Below are positions 1 to 6,469 of a stretch of 11,644 nt of DNA, one piece after another. The translations under genes and the position numbers were made by a program. The stretch spans positions 1 to 11,644 of the forward strand of contig CATPAP010000304.1 of NCBI GenBank assembly GCA_955651875.1. The letters are read 5' to 3'. A model generated the notes under the pieces. The model did not search any database and was not told the origin of the DNA. It saw only the letters and a program-made list of their open reading frames with translations. Source of the stretch: Candidatus Dormiibacterota bacterium (lineage in GTDB: Bacteria; Chloroflexota; Dormibacteria; Aeolococcales; Aeolococcaceae). Numbering within the stretch: the stretch's first letter is position 1; each line of letters begins with the position of its first letter.

Positions 1-111
1 GCCCGCACGGCTCCGGCCGGAGTTGGACCGCCTGCGGATGTGCCGTCGGGTTGGCCGCCAGCCCCGCCGCCGGGCACGGCGGATCCACCGTCGCCGCCCC
101 AGCCGGGCTGA
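1..111 (+). CDS. Possible C-terminal end of a proline-rich protein (partial)
   Basis: Frame 1 is open from the window edge to a TGA at 109-111. It encodes 36 residues dominated by Pro, Ala and Gly (for example PPAPPPGTADPPSPPQPG at the end). Such tails are common at the C-termini of actinobacterial secreted or membrane proteins, but high-GC DNA also gives Pro/Ala-rich translations by chance. In favour: it would end just before the convergent TSUP gene and fill otherwise empty sequence. No domain is visible and the upstream part is outside the window, so the protein cannot be identified. The call is weak. Confidence 0.3.
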   Translation, partial: ARTAPAGVGPPADVPSGWPPAPPPGTADPPSPPQPG

Positions 112-161
112 CGCTCAGCCCACGGCGGCCGGCTCGGCGAGCACCCCGGCCCAAGCGTCAG
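108..161. repeat. 8-bp inverted repeat around two convergent stop codons
   Basis: CTGACGCT at 108-115 is a perfect inverted match to AGCGTCAG at 154-161, with a 38-base GC-rich spacer. The plus-strand TGA of the proline-rich frame (109-111) and the TGA of the minus-strand TSUP gene (complement of 158-160) each lie inside an arm. It could fold in transcripts from either strand and act as a bidirectional end-of-transcript structure. There is no T-run after either arm, so it is not a classical intrinsic terminator, and an 8-bp match could be chance. Confidence 0.3.
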
Positions 162-904
162 TGCGAGAACGCGAGCCACGCGGCCGCGATCACGCCGAGC
201 ACGACGACCGCGATGCGCAGCGGTTGGTCGGGGATGCGCCGCGCCGCGGCGGCGCCGATGCGACCGCCCACGAGCGTCGACGGTGCGAGCACGAGGACGT
301 ACACCCAGTGCACGGGCGCGAAGATGGCGAACGCGATCCCGGAGACGAGGTTCATCGCCCCCGCGAGCGGTACCTTGACGGCGTTGAGCCGCTGCAGGGT
401 GTCGTCGATGGTCACGGCGAGCAGTGCGAGCACCACCACGCTCACCGCAGCGCCGAAGTAGCCGCCGTACATCGCGGTGACGAAGAGCCCGGCGCGCAGC
501 AGCCACGTCCTGTGCGAGTGCCGGCCCTCGAGGAGGCGGGCGATGCGCTGCTGGAGGAGGAGCACGGCGCAGGCGAGCAGGATGAGGACGGGCACGATGC
601 GGTTGAAGGCGTGGGCGGGGGTGGTGAGCAGCAGCGCGGCGCCGCCGAGCGCGCCGACGATCGAGACCGGCAGCAGCCCGAGCAGCCGCGAACCCTGGCC
701 GCGCAGCTCGCGGCGGAAGCCGGCGATGCCGCCGAGCGCCGCCGGGAGGATGCCGACGGTGTTGGTGACGTTGGCGTCGAGTGGAGGTAGCCCGAGGGCG
801 ACGAGCAGCGGAAAGCTGAGTAGCGACCCACCACCCGCGACCGTGTTCGCCATGCCCGCGACGAGGCCTCCGACAACAACGAGCAGGGCGTCGCGCAGGC
901 TCAC
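158..904 (-). CDS. TauE/SafE (TSUP) family membrane transporter
   Basis: A 248-residue polytopic membrane protein of the TSUP (TauE/SafE, DUF81) family, members of which export or import sulfite, sulfoacetate and related sulfur or organic anions. Two related halves are visible. The first has the glycine-rich stretch AGMANTVAGGGSLLSFP at residues 16-32 and NVTNTVGILP at 45-54. The second has YGGYFGAAVSV at 146-156, NAVK at 174-177 and GGRIGAAAARR at 213-223. Length is typical. The start is GTG at 904, preceded by GAGGGG as a fair ribosome site. It lies 19 bases after the SDR stop and is the last gene of the minus-strand string, so it is probably co-transcribed. The substrate cannot be read from the sequence, and no sulfur gene lies nearby to suggest sulfite. 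Confidence 0.93.
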   Translation of the reverse strand: MSLRDALLVVVGGLVAGMANTVAGGGSLLSFPLLVALGLPPLDANVTNTVGILPAALGGIAGFRRELRGQGSRLLGLLPVSIVGALGGAALLLTTPAHAFNRIVPVLILLACAVLLLQQRIARLLEGRHSHRTWLLRAGLFVTAMYGGYFGAAVSVVVLALLAVTIDDTLQRLNAVKVPLAGAMNLVSGIAFAIFAPVHWVYVLVLAPSTLVGGRIGAAAARRIPDQPLRIAVVVLGVIAAAWLAFSH

Positions 905-923
905 CGCCGCAGCCCCTCGCCGG

Positions 924-1829
924 CTATTTCCCCCCGCCCAGGAACGGGATCCCGTAGCTCTCCAGTCGCGATCCGACCGATGTCGACCAAGTCTGCGCGA
1001 TCGCGTCCGCCGTCCAGGCCCCGTCGTGGTATGCGGTGCTCACCTCGTGCGGGTGTGACCAGAGCGACAGCTTGTCGCCGCCCAGCCCGACGCACTGGCC
1101 GGTGACGTCCTTGGCCGCGTCCGAGCAGAGGAAGACGAGCAGCGGCGCGACGTCCTCGGGCATTCCCATGCCCATCTGCTTGCGAACCATGTCGGGGAGC
1201 GGTGTTCCCTTCTCGGCGGCCTCGACCATCTCCGCCATGCCGGGGATGCTGGCGATCATCCGCGTGATCGCGTTGGGGACGATGGCGTTGACGGTGATCT
1301 CCGCGCGCGCGAGCTCCATCGCCCAGGTGCGCGCGAAGGCCGCGATGCCCGCCTTAGCGGCCGCGTAGTTGGTCTGCCCGAAGTTGCCGCGCTGGCCGGC
1401 CCACGATGACACCACCACGATGCGCCCGCCGCGTCCCTGCTCGCGCATGCGGATCGCGGCGGCGCGCGCGCAGGTGAAGGTGCCGCGCAGGTGCGTCTCG
1501 ATGACCGAGTCGAAGTCCTCGTCGGTCATCTTCCAGAGCACACGGTCGCGGAGGATGCCGGCGTTGGTGCACATGATGTCGATGCCACCGAAGCTGTCGA
1601 CGGCGCGCTGCACGAGCTTCTCGGCCGCCTCGGTGCCGCCCACCGGCACCACCTCGGCAACAGCCTTGGCACCGCTGTCGGTCAGCTCCTTGACGGTCTG
1701 CTCGGCGACATCGCCGTCGACGTCATTGATGACCACCGCGCACCCCGCCTGCGCGAGCCCGCGGGCGTAGGCGCGACCTATGCCGCGACCGCTGCCGGTG
1801 ACAACGGCCACCTTTCCGTCGAGCTTCAT
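924..1829 (-). CDS. Short-chain dehydrogenase, MFE-2/17beta-HSD4-like (3-hydroxyacyl-CoA dehydrogenase type)
   Basis: A 301-residue classical SDR, a cytosolic NAD(P)-dependent oxidoreductase. Visible motifs are the cofactor glycine motif TGSGRGIG (11-18), an acidic residue after the second strand (D36, favouring NAD(H)), NAG at 89-91, and the catalytic residues S142, Y155 and K159. The stretches NAGILRD, HLRGTF, GNFGQTNYAAAK and VPNA match my memory of the hydroxyacyl-CoA dehydrogenase domain of peroxisomal multifunctional enzyme 2 (HSD17B4). A (3R)-hydroxyacyl-CoA substrate is therefore plausible, but no hydratase or sterol-carrier domain follows. Residues after about 255 form a tail containing WSHPHEV. 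The start is ATG at 1829, preceded by GGGGAGA as a strong ribosome site. The open frame extends further upstream, but into the exchanger gene. It sits between the exchanger (67-base gap) and the TSUP gene. Confidence 0.93.
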   Translation of the reverse strand: MKLDGKVAVVTGSGRGIGRAYARGLAQAGCAVVINDVDGDVAEQTVKELTDSGAKAVAEVVPVGGTEAAEKLVQRAVDSFGGIDIMCTNAGILRDRVLWKMTDEDFDSVIETHLRGTFTCARAAAIRMREQGRGGRIVVVSSWAGQRGNFGQTNYAAAKAGIAAFARTWAMELARAEITVNAIVPNAITRMIASIPGMAEMVEAAEKGTPLPDMVRKQMGMGMPEDVAPLLVFLCSDAAKDVTGQCVGLGGDKLSLWSHPHEVSTAYHDGAWTADAIAQTWSTSVGSRLESYGIPFLGGGK

Positions 1830-1896
1830 GCTGTCTCCCCGTCGATGTGTGCAGGAACGCCGCACATTGTCGCGATCGGGTACGGCGCGGCGCCGT

Positions 1897-2886
1897 TCAA
1901 CCGCCGAGCCTGCCGCCGGCGGCAATCTCCGCGACGACGTAGCCGACCCACGGCAGGCCGGCGAGGAGCAGCCAGCGCCCGTGCGCCGAGCCGTGACGCA
2001 GCAGCACCAGCAGGTAGACGGCGGTGCCCAGGGTGAACAGCCCGCTGAGCACGCCGTTGAGGTCGGGCCGCCACGGCGTGAAGGTGAGCCCGATGAAGCC
2101 GAGCACACACGCCTGGAATGCGGCGGAGCCGGCGACGTTGCCGAAGGCCAGGCCGTCGTCGCCGCTGCGCACCCAGAGCACGCTGTTGAGCGTCTCGGGC
2201 AGCTCGGTCGCCACCGGGATGACGATGAGCGCCAGCGTCAGGGGGTTGGTGTGCAGGGAGCTGGCCACATTGTTGAGCGCGGTGACGAAGAGATCGGAGC
2301 CGACGATGAGAATGGCGACGGCGCCGAGCAGCTGGATGGTGATCAGGGCGGTCGGGGGCTGGCTGGATCGCCAGCGCACCAGGTGGAGTGGCTCGGGCAT
2401 CTCCTCGGTGGGAACGCCGCCGAGGAGGGTGGCGCGCACGTAGAGCGCGTACGTCACCAGCAGGCCGATGGCGACCACGATCCGCGCCGGCCGGGGCAGG
2501 ACGATGGCCACGAGCACCACCGAGAAGCCGGCGATGAAGACGCCGAGGTCGCGGCGCACCTGGGCCGCGTCGGGCTCGAGCCGGCGCCGGCTGCGGCGCA
2601 TCAGCACTGCGAACGCGGTGACGCCGGTGCCGACCGCCAGCAGCAGGAAGGCGGAACCGAGCACCGCCCCGGTCGCCACCGACGCCGCCGACGGCTGCCC
2701 GGCCACCAGCGCGACGATGGGAACCACCGTCTCCGGCAGTGAGGTTCCCAGAGCCGCGAGCAGGCTGCCGGTGGCGCCCTTGGCGAGCTTCATGCGGAAG
2801 CCCGCCCACTCCACAGCGTTGGTGAACAGCTCCGACGCCGCCACGATGAGGAGCAGGCCGCCGCCGAAGAGGAGAGCCTGGGTCAC
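1897..2886 (-). CDS. Na+/Ca2+ exchanger-like (CaCA superfamily) membrane protein
   Basis: A 329-residue, mostly hydrophobic protein with the two inverted alpha repeats of the cation/Ca2+ exchanger superfamily (YrbG/NCX type). Alpha-1 carries GTSLPE at 47-52 and alpha-2 carries ATELPE at 226-231, so both membrane glutamates (E52, E231) are kept. A basic cytosolic loop (RRSRRRLEPDAAQVRRD, 97-113) and a loop near 155-178 join the hydrophobic segments. The second half of each repeat is unusual. Exchangers usually read GSNIFN or GSNIAD there; this protein has GSAFLL (77-82) and GSAAFQ (253-258). The start is GTG at 2886, 42 bases after the Nudix stop, with no clear ribosome site, so the start is less sure than the family. 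Ion specificity is unknown. Confidence 0.9.
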   Translation of the reverse strand: MTQALLFGGGLLLIVAASELFTNAVEWAGFRMKLAKGATGSLLAALGTSLPETVVPIVALVAGQPSAASVATGAVLGSAFLLLAVGTGVTAFAVLMRRSRRRLEPDAAQVRRDLGVFIAGFSVVLVAIVLPRPARIVVAIGLLVTYALYVRATLLGGVPTEEMPEPLHLVRWRSSQPPTALITIQLLGAVAILIVGSDLFVTALNNVASSLHTNPLTLALIVIPVATELPETLNSVLWVRSGDDGLAFGNVAGSAAFQACVLGFIGLTFTPWRPDLNGVLSGLFTLGTAVYLLVLLRHGSAHGRWLLLAGLPWVGYVVAEIAAGGRLGG

Positions 2887-2928
2887 GGTCGGGCAGCGTA
2901 GCCGGGGCGCTCGGGGACGCGAGCCGGG

Positions 2929-3489
2929 CTACTCGGCGGCGTCGTCGCGGTCGCCGAGCCTTCTCAGCCGGTCAAGCGGCGCGCTCAGCCAGCTGGTCCC
3001 GAAGGTGACCACGTTGCGCACCGTGATCGGCTGCACCCGATGCACAGGCGGGGCGCCTTCGGAGCGGGCCAGGGCGTCGTACACACGCTGCCGGCACCAC
3101 GGGAAGGCGGTGCGGGGAATGCGGTCGGCGGAGACGAACACGGATCGCCACGCCTCGATGCTCCAGTGCTTCTCGCCACCGGCGATCTCGGCGAGGAACA
3201 CGGCGTCGGCGGCGTTGCGCAGCCCGCTCCAGGAGTACACGCCGACCAGCCCGCGGATGTTGACGCGGTAGCCGGTCTCCTCTTCGGCCTCGCGGACGGC
3301 GGTCTGCGCGGGGTCCTCGTCGCGCTCGACGTGGCCGCCGGGGAGCTCCCAGCCCGGGGGGAAGGGGCGCAGCTGAAGGAGCACGCGCGAGCCGTCGACG
3401 ATGGCCGCCTGTGCTCCCTGCACCGGCCACGCCACCCCGTCCACGACCACCTGCGAAGGCCGCACGGCCCGGCGGTCGCGGCGGATCAA
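2929..3489 (-). CDS. Nudix hydrolase
   Basis: A 186-residue Nudix-superfamily protein, expected to hydrolyse a nucleoside diphosphate linked to another group, with Mg2+ or Mn2+ bound by the Nudix box. The box GX5EX7REUXEEXGU is perfect: G52, E58, R66, E67, E70, E71, G73, Y74. It is preceded by the typical PGWELPGGHVE (45-55). About 110 residues follow the box, including an Arg-rich C-terminus, so substrate-selecting elements lie there; the sequence does not say which substrate. The chosen start is TTG at 3489, which overlaps the stop of the preceding small gene as TTGA. Internal GTG codons near residues 15-17 are alternatives. The overlap suggests translational coupling within the operon. Confidence 0.92.
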   Translation of the reverse strand: MIRRDRRAVRPSQVVVDGVAWPVQGAQAAIVDGSRVLLQLRPFPPGWELPGGHVERDEDPAQTAVREAEEETGYRVNIRGLVGVYSWSGLRNAADAVFLAEIAGGEKHWSIEAWRSVFVSADRIPRTAFPWCRQRVYDALARSEGAPPVHRVQPITVRNVVTFGTSWLSAPLDRLRRLGDRDDAAE

Positions 3490-3731
3490 TCTAGCTCGAC
3501 GCGCTTGGGGCGCCGGGACGCGCGCTTGGCCGGCGCCCCGCGACCCCGCGGACGTTGCGGGCTGCGTCCGCTGTTGTGCTCGACGATCACGGCGATCGCG
3601 AGCAGCAGCTCGCGCTGCGCGTTGAGGAGGTGGAGCTGTGCTTCGGGCGGGACGATCTCGCTGAAGGAGCTGGCCAGCAGGCGCGCCGCGTCGCTGCAGA
3701 CCTTGGTCGCGGAGAGGGCCGAGTCGCTCAT
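3486..3731 (-). CDS. Small helical protein with basic tail, coupled to the ArsA ATPase
   Basis: An 81-residue protein that I do not recognise. Residues 1-52 look helical. They include an amphipathic leucine-rich segment around AQLHLLNAQRELLLAIAVIV (31-50), which could pack against a partner or the membrane surface but is too polar at its start for a confident membrane span. Residues 53-78 are disordered-looking and rich in Arg, Lys and Pro (10 or more basic residues), ending in VELD. Its ATG (3731) overlaps the ArsA stop as ATGA and its own stop overlaps the Nudix start as TTGA. Such double coupling supports it as a real gene rather than a chance frame. A role as accessory subunit or regulator of the ArsA-family ATPase is inferred only from position. 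Confidence 0.72.
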   Translation of the reverse strand: MSDSALSATKVCSDAARLLASSFSEIVPPEAQLHLLNAQRELLLAIAVIVEHNSGRSPQRPRGRGAPAKRASRRPKRVELD

Positions 3732-4900
3732 TTCCCGGCCACCGAGAAGGTGACTCGCAGCATGCCCTCTTCGAGCTTGCCGCGCGTCACCGTGGTGCCG
3801 TTGAGCACGCGCGGCAGGCTGATCTCGCGCTTGTACGGGCCCACGCTCACGAACAGCTCGCCGGGCCGATGGGTGATGTCGACGTCGTCCTTGGCCACGA
3901 ACGGCAGCTGCAGTTGCAGCTCGTAGTTGCTGCCGACCTTCTTGAGGTGCTGCGAGACCGTCTTGTGGAAACGCTGGGTGGGATCGGTGGCGCCGAAGAT
4001 GGACTCGGCCATCTCGGCGAGCGAGTCCAGCCCGACGATCTCGTGGTCGAACAGCGGCGTGCGCCGGATCGGCACCGGGGAGAACGCCGTGTCGACCATG
4101 GCGTCGTACTTCTTCTGCGCGCGATGCCAGGCGTCGAAGTACTCGTCGGTCACCTCGTCGGGGAGCACACGGTTGACCACCACCAGATCGGTGAGGTAGT
4201 CGTAGAGGCAGAGGTACGTGAACGCGCGCTGCGCCTCCTTGACCACCATCTTCTCGAGGTTGAGCACCAGCCTGATCGTGCACACCTTGGGATCGCCGAG
4301 GATGTTCTTCATCCCGTCGAGGTCGAACAGCAGGTCCTTGATGTGGCCGAAGATGTCGTCGGTGGGCAGCGGGATGTTGGTGAACGGCTGCACCATCGGA
4401 CGCGCCACCTTCCACACCTTGCGCTCGACCGGGAAGATCTTGGTGAGGTACCAGCGCGCCACGTCGGGGAAGGCGAGCAGCTGGAGGGTCTCGCCGGTGG
4501 GCGCGCAGTCGACGATGACGACGTCGTACTTGCCCTGCTCCTTGTGGCGCTTGATCCACATCAGGCTGGCCACCTCCTCCATCCCGGGCGGCGTGGCCAT
4601 CTCCTCGGCGACGAAGTCGTCGACTCCCCAGGATGCGAACAGCGAGATGAGGTAGCGATGGACCCTCTCCCAGTGTTCCTCCATCTCGTGCAGGGCATTG
4701 ATCTCCTGCGCGTCGAGGTTGGGGGCAACGCGGGTGGGGTGGTCACCGAGCTCGACGTCGAGGGAATCGCCGAGCGAGTGGGCGGCGTCGGTCGAGATGA
4801 TCAAGGTGCGGTGGCCGAGCTTGGCGCAGGCCACCGCGGTGGCCGCGGCGACGGTGGTCTTGCCCACCCCGCCCTTGCCGGTGTAGAGGATGACGCGCAA
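3728..4900 (-). CDS. ArsA/Get3-family ATPase with C-terminal HSP20-like (alpha-crystallin) domain
   Basis: A 390-residue single-copy ArsA/Get3-type P-loop ATPase; the family works as homodimers. Visible are the deviant Walker A GKGGVGKTT (8-16) with signature Lys9, switch I STDAAHSLGDSLD (36-48), switch II VDCAPTGET (130-138) and the adenine-contacting VVNR (241-244). Residues about 325-390 form a beta-rich domain (YELQLQLPFV, GELFVSVGPYKREISLP) matching the ArsA_HSP20/alpha-crystallin fold. This layout resembles Get3d of cyanobacteria and plants. It lacks the CxxC zinc motif of eukaryotic Get3, and its four cysteines (25, 132, 207, 231) do not suggest the arsenite site of ArsA. No ars genes are nearby, so arsenite export is unlikely. 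The start is TTG at 4900: the protein then begins MRVILYTGKGG as expected, and AGGCGG lies just upstream. It is six bases downstream of the tail-anchored gene. Confidence 0.95.
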   Translation of the reverse strand: MRVILYTGKGGVGKTTVAAATAVACAKLGHRTLIISTDAAHSLGDSLDVELGDHPTRVAPNLDAQEINALHEMEEHWERVHRYLISLFASWGVDDFVAEEMATPPGMEEVASLMWIKRHKEQGKYDVVIVDCAPTGETLQLLAFPDVARWYLTKIFPVERKVWKVARPMVQPFTNIPLPTDDIFGHIKDLLFDLDGMKNILGDPKVCTIRLVLNLEKMVVKEAQRAFTYLCLYDYLTDLVVVNRVLPDEVTDEYFDAWHRAQKKYDAMVDTAFSPVPIRRTPLFDHEIVGLDSLAEMAESIFGATDPTQRFHKTVSQHLKKVGSNYELQLQLPFVAKDDVDITHRPGELFVSVGPYKREISLPRVLNGTTVTRGKLEEGMLRVTFSVAGK

Positions 4901-4906
4901 CGCCGC

Positions 4907-5326
4907 CTACTTCACGACGTTGCTGACAATGATGTCTGCAACGATGATGAGGGCGATCATCAGCGCGGCCATGATGGCGACTCGCTTGAGGTCGGCGGGC
5001 ACGTAGGGCACGCGGTCGAAGGGGATGGCGGCGTCATCGCTCTCGAGCGGCTGGATGTAGGCGGCCGACTGACCCCGCGGGGGGCGGGCGCGCGGCGCCG
5101 GGGCGATGCCGGAGAGGCGCTCGACGCGCCGGCGCCCGGGGTCGGGGGTACCCAGGTCGATGGCGACCGACGCGGACGCGGCCACCGGCCCCACCGGCGC
5201 CACCGGCTGGAGGTCCTCGGCCTCGACGGCGACCCCGGTCGGTGCGGTCGCCGTCGGCGGCGCGATCGACGGGCCGGTTCGCCTTGTGGCAGCGCGATGC
5301 TTCTGCTTGCGGGTTTTCTTGGCCAT
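4907..5326 (-). CDS. Tail-anchored single-span membrane protein with basic N-terminus
   Basis: A 139-residue protein of no family known to me. Residues 1-17 are strongly basic (MAKKTRKQKHRAATRR). Residues 18-105 are Pro/Ala/Gly-rich and look disordered. Then comes LKR (113-115), followed by a single hydrophobic segment about VAIMAALMIALIIVADIIV (116-134), leaving only five residues (SNVVK) after it. Positive charges before the span and almost nothing after it give a tail-anchored, N-inside topology. It is the first gene of the minus-strand string and ends six bases before the ArsA-family ATPase, which makes it a candidate client or membrane partner of that ATPase. ATG at 5326 was chosen for its typical basic N-terminus, although it has no clear ribosome site. 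An in-frame ATG at 5428 with AAAAGG upstream is an alternative that would add 34 residues. Confidence 0.77.
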   Translation of the reverse strand: MAKKTRKQKHRAATRRTGPSIAPPTATAPTGVAVEAEDLQPVAPVGPVAASASVAIDLGTPDPGRRRVERLSGIAPAPRARPPRGQSAAYIQPLESDDAAIPFDRVPYVPADLKRVAIMAALMIALIIVADIIVSNVVK

Positions 5327-5610
5327 GACGCCGGGCAAGGGTATCGGATCGCGCCCGAACCCGAATTCAGCGGCGGGACCGTCCGGCCTGTTGCCACCAG
5401 CGAAGGCGGGTTGCACGGAGCCCTGCATGATGTGGTACCTTTTGCGCGGAACCACAAGATGTGGGGTTCTCCCTCCATCTGGGAACCATGGGCCGCAGGC
5501 GCCGGGCACCCCCAACACCCCCGGCTTCACGTCACTGTCGAGGCCGACTCCATCCGGCGCCTGCAGGTCCTCTCCTTGATGTCGAGGCGCGGGCCGTTAC
5601 CGAGGTTGGT
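5327..5610. other. Divergent intergenic region between the minus operon and the hydrolase
   Basis: These 284 bases separate the start of the minus-strand operon from the plus-strand hydrolase, so promoters for both should lie here. I see the dyad at 5431-5456 and two GATGTGG copies (5429-5435 and 5458-5464). No convincing -35/-10 pair was found on either strand. The frames through here are open on both strands, but with composition expected of non-coding high-GC DNA. If the upstream ATG of the tail-anchored gene is used, its coding region reaches 5428. Confidence 0.5.
5431..5456. promoter_or_regulatory. Operator-like imperfect palindrome
   Basis: TGTGGTACC (5431-5439) faces GGAACCACA (5448-5456) across the 8-base spacer TTTTGCGC. 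Eight of nine positions pair. It is the clearest symmetric element in the divergent region and lies about 105 bases before the operon start and 155 bases before the hydrolase start. A dimeric repressor or activator site is one reading. A hairpin in the leader of either transcript is another. No regulator gene is present in the window to pair with it. Confidence 0.3.
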
Positions 5611-6378
5611 ATGAGCGGGCTTGCGTACGACGCGGCGGGCGAGGGCGGTCCGGACATGGTGTTCTTGCACGGGTGGTGCGGCGATCGCAGCTTCTTCGCC
5701 CCGCAGTTCGCCCACTTCTCGACGGCGCACCGAGTCGTCGCCGTCGACCTGCCCGGGCACGGCGAGAGCGCGGCACCCACTGAGTACACGATCGAAGCAC
5801 TCGCCACCGAGGTGGCCACGCTTGCGCGCGACCTCGGCCTTGGCCGCAGCGTCGTCGTCGGTCACAGCCTGAGCGCGATGGTCGCGCTGGCGTTGACACA
5901 GCAAGCGCCCGAGCTCGTCGGCGCGGTGGTCATGGTCGATCCTCCGCGGCTGAGCAAAGAGGTCTGGAAGGACCTCGCCGGTCAGCTCGTGCCCTCGTTC
6001 CAGGGCCCCGATGGGCCCGCCGGCCGCCGCCAGTTCATCGACCAGATGTTCCTGCCCACCGACGACGCGGAGCGCCGCGCCCGGATCACCGAGACCATGT
6101 GCGCAGTCCCGAACGACATCGCGATCCCCATGCTGGAGACGATGGCTGCGTACGACTCGGTGGCGGCACTGCGCGAATGCGACGTGCCGGTCCTCACCAT
6201 CGGATCCGCGGTGCCGTCGAACGGCTCGGCCTTCCTGCTGGAGGCCAACCCCGCAATCGTGATCGGTCAGACGGTCGGGTCTGGTCATTTCAACCAGCTC
6301 GAGGTACCCGAGCAGGTGAACGCGATGATCGACCGCTTCTTGTCGGTCATGCACGGAGCCGCACCCGCGACGCCGTGA
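5611..6378 (+). CDS. Alpha/beta-fold hydrolase
   Basis: A 255-residue alpha/beta hydrolase of the single-domain esterase / C-C bond hydrolase type, probably cytosolic. Visible are the oxyanion-hole HGWCGD (20-25), DLPGHGES (46-53), the nucleophile elbow GHSLS (84-88) with Ser86, and the catalytic His226 in GSGHFNQLE (223-231). The elbow has Ser where the last Gly of GxSxG is usual. The strand that normally ends in G-x-x-D reads LTIGSAVPSNG (195-205) with no Asp, so the acid may be Asp110 after strand six. The ATG at 5611 has GAGG five bases upstream and starts just before the first strand; the longer open frame upstream is low-complexity and was not used. The substrate is unknown. The gene diverges from the ArsA operon and is followed 91 bases later by an SDR. 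Confidence 0.92.
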   Translation: MSGLAYDAAGEGGPDMVFLHGWCGDRSFFAPQFAHFSTAHRVVAVDLPGHGESAAPTEYTIEALATEVATLARDLGLGRSVVVGHSLSAMVALALTQQAPELVGAVVMVDPPRLSKEVWKDLAGQLVPSFQGPDGPAGRRQFIDQMFLPTDDAERRARITETMCAVPNDIAIPMLETMAAYDSVAALRECDVPVLTIGSAVPSNGSAFLLEANPAIVIGQTVGSGHFNQLEVPEQVNAMIDRFLSVMHGAAPATP

Positions 6379-6469
6379 CACGCGCGACCGGCGAGGCGCA
6401 CCGCTTTAGGTCGCTCCTGCTGGTGGGGCGTCTGCCGGTGACCGTTGACGATGCCCCTAAGCTCGTCGC

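Noticed and set aside
1780..2742. A 320-codon plus-strand open frame opposite the exchanger-like gene
   Set aside because: Low-complexity Gly/Asp/His/Arg composition; the opposite strand encodes a protein with both alpha repeats.
3728..4900. Arsenite efflux ATPase (ArsA) as the function of this gene
   Set aside because: Single ATPase domain, no arsenite-binding cysteine cluster apparent, no arsB, arsD or arsR nearby, and a C-terminal HSP20-like domain points elsewhere.
3869..5614. A 581-codon open frame on the plus strand opposite the ArsA-family gene and the tail-anchored gene
   Set aside because: His/Val/Asp/Gly-rich translation without any domain; it is the antisense of clearly recognisable minus-strand genes, as expected for GC-rich third positions.
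6384..6414. GCGACC / GGTCGC inverted repeat after the hydrolase as a terminator
   Set aside because: Only six pairs with a 19-base loop and no T-run; likely chance.
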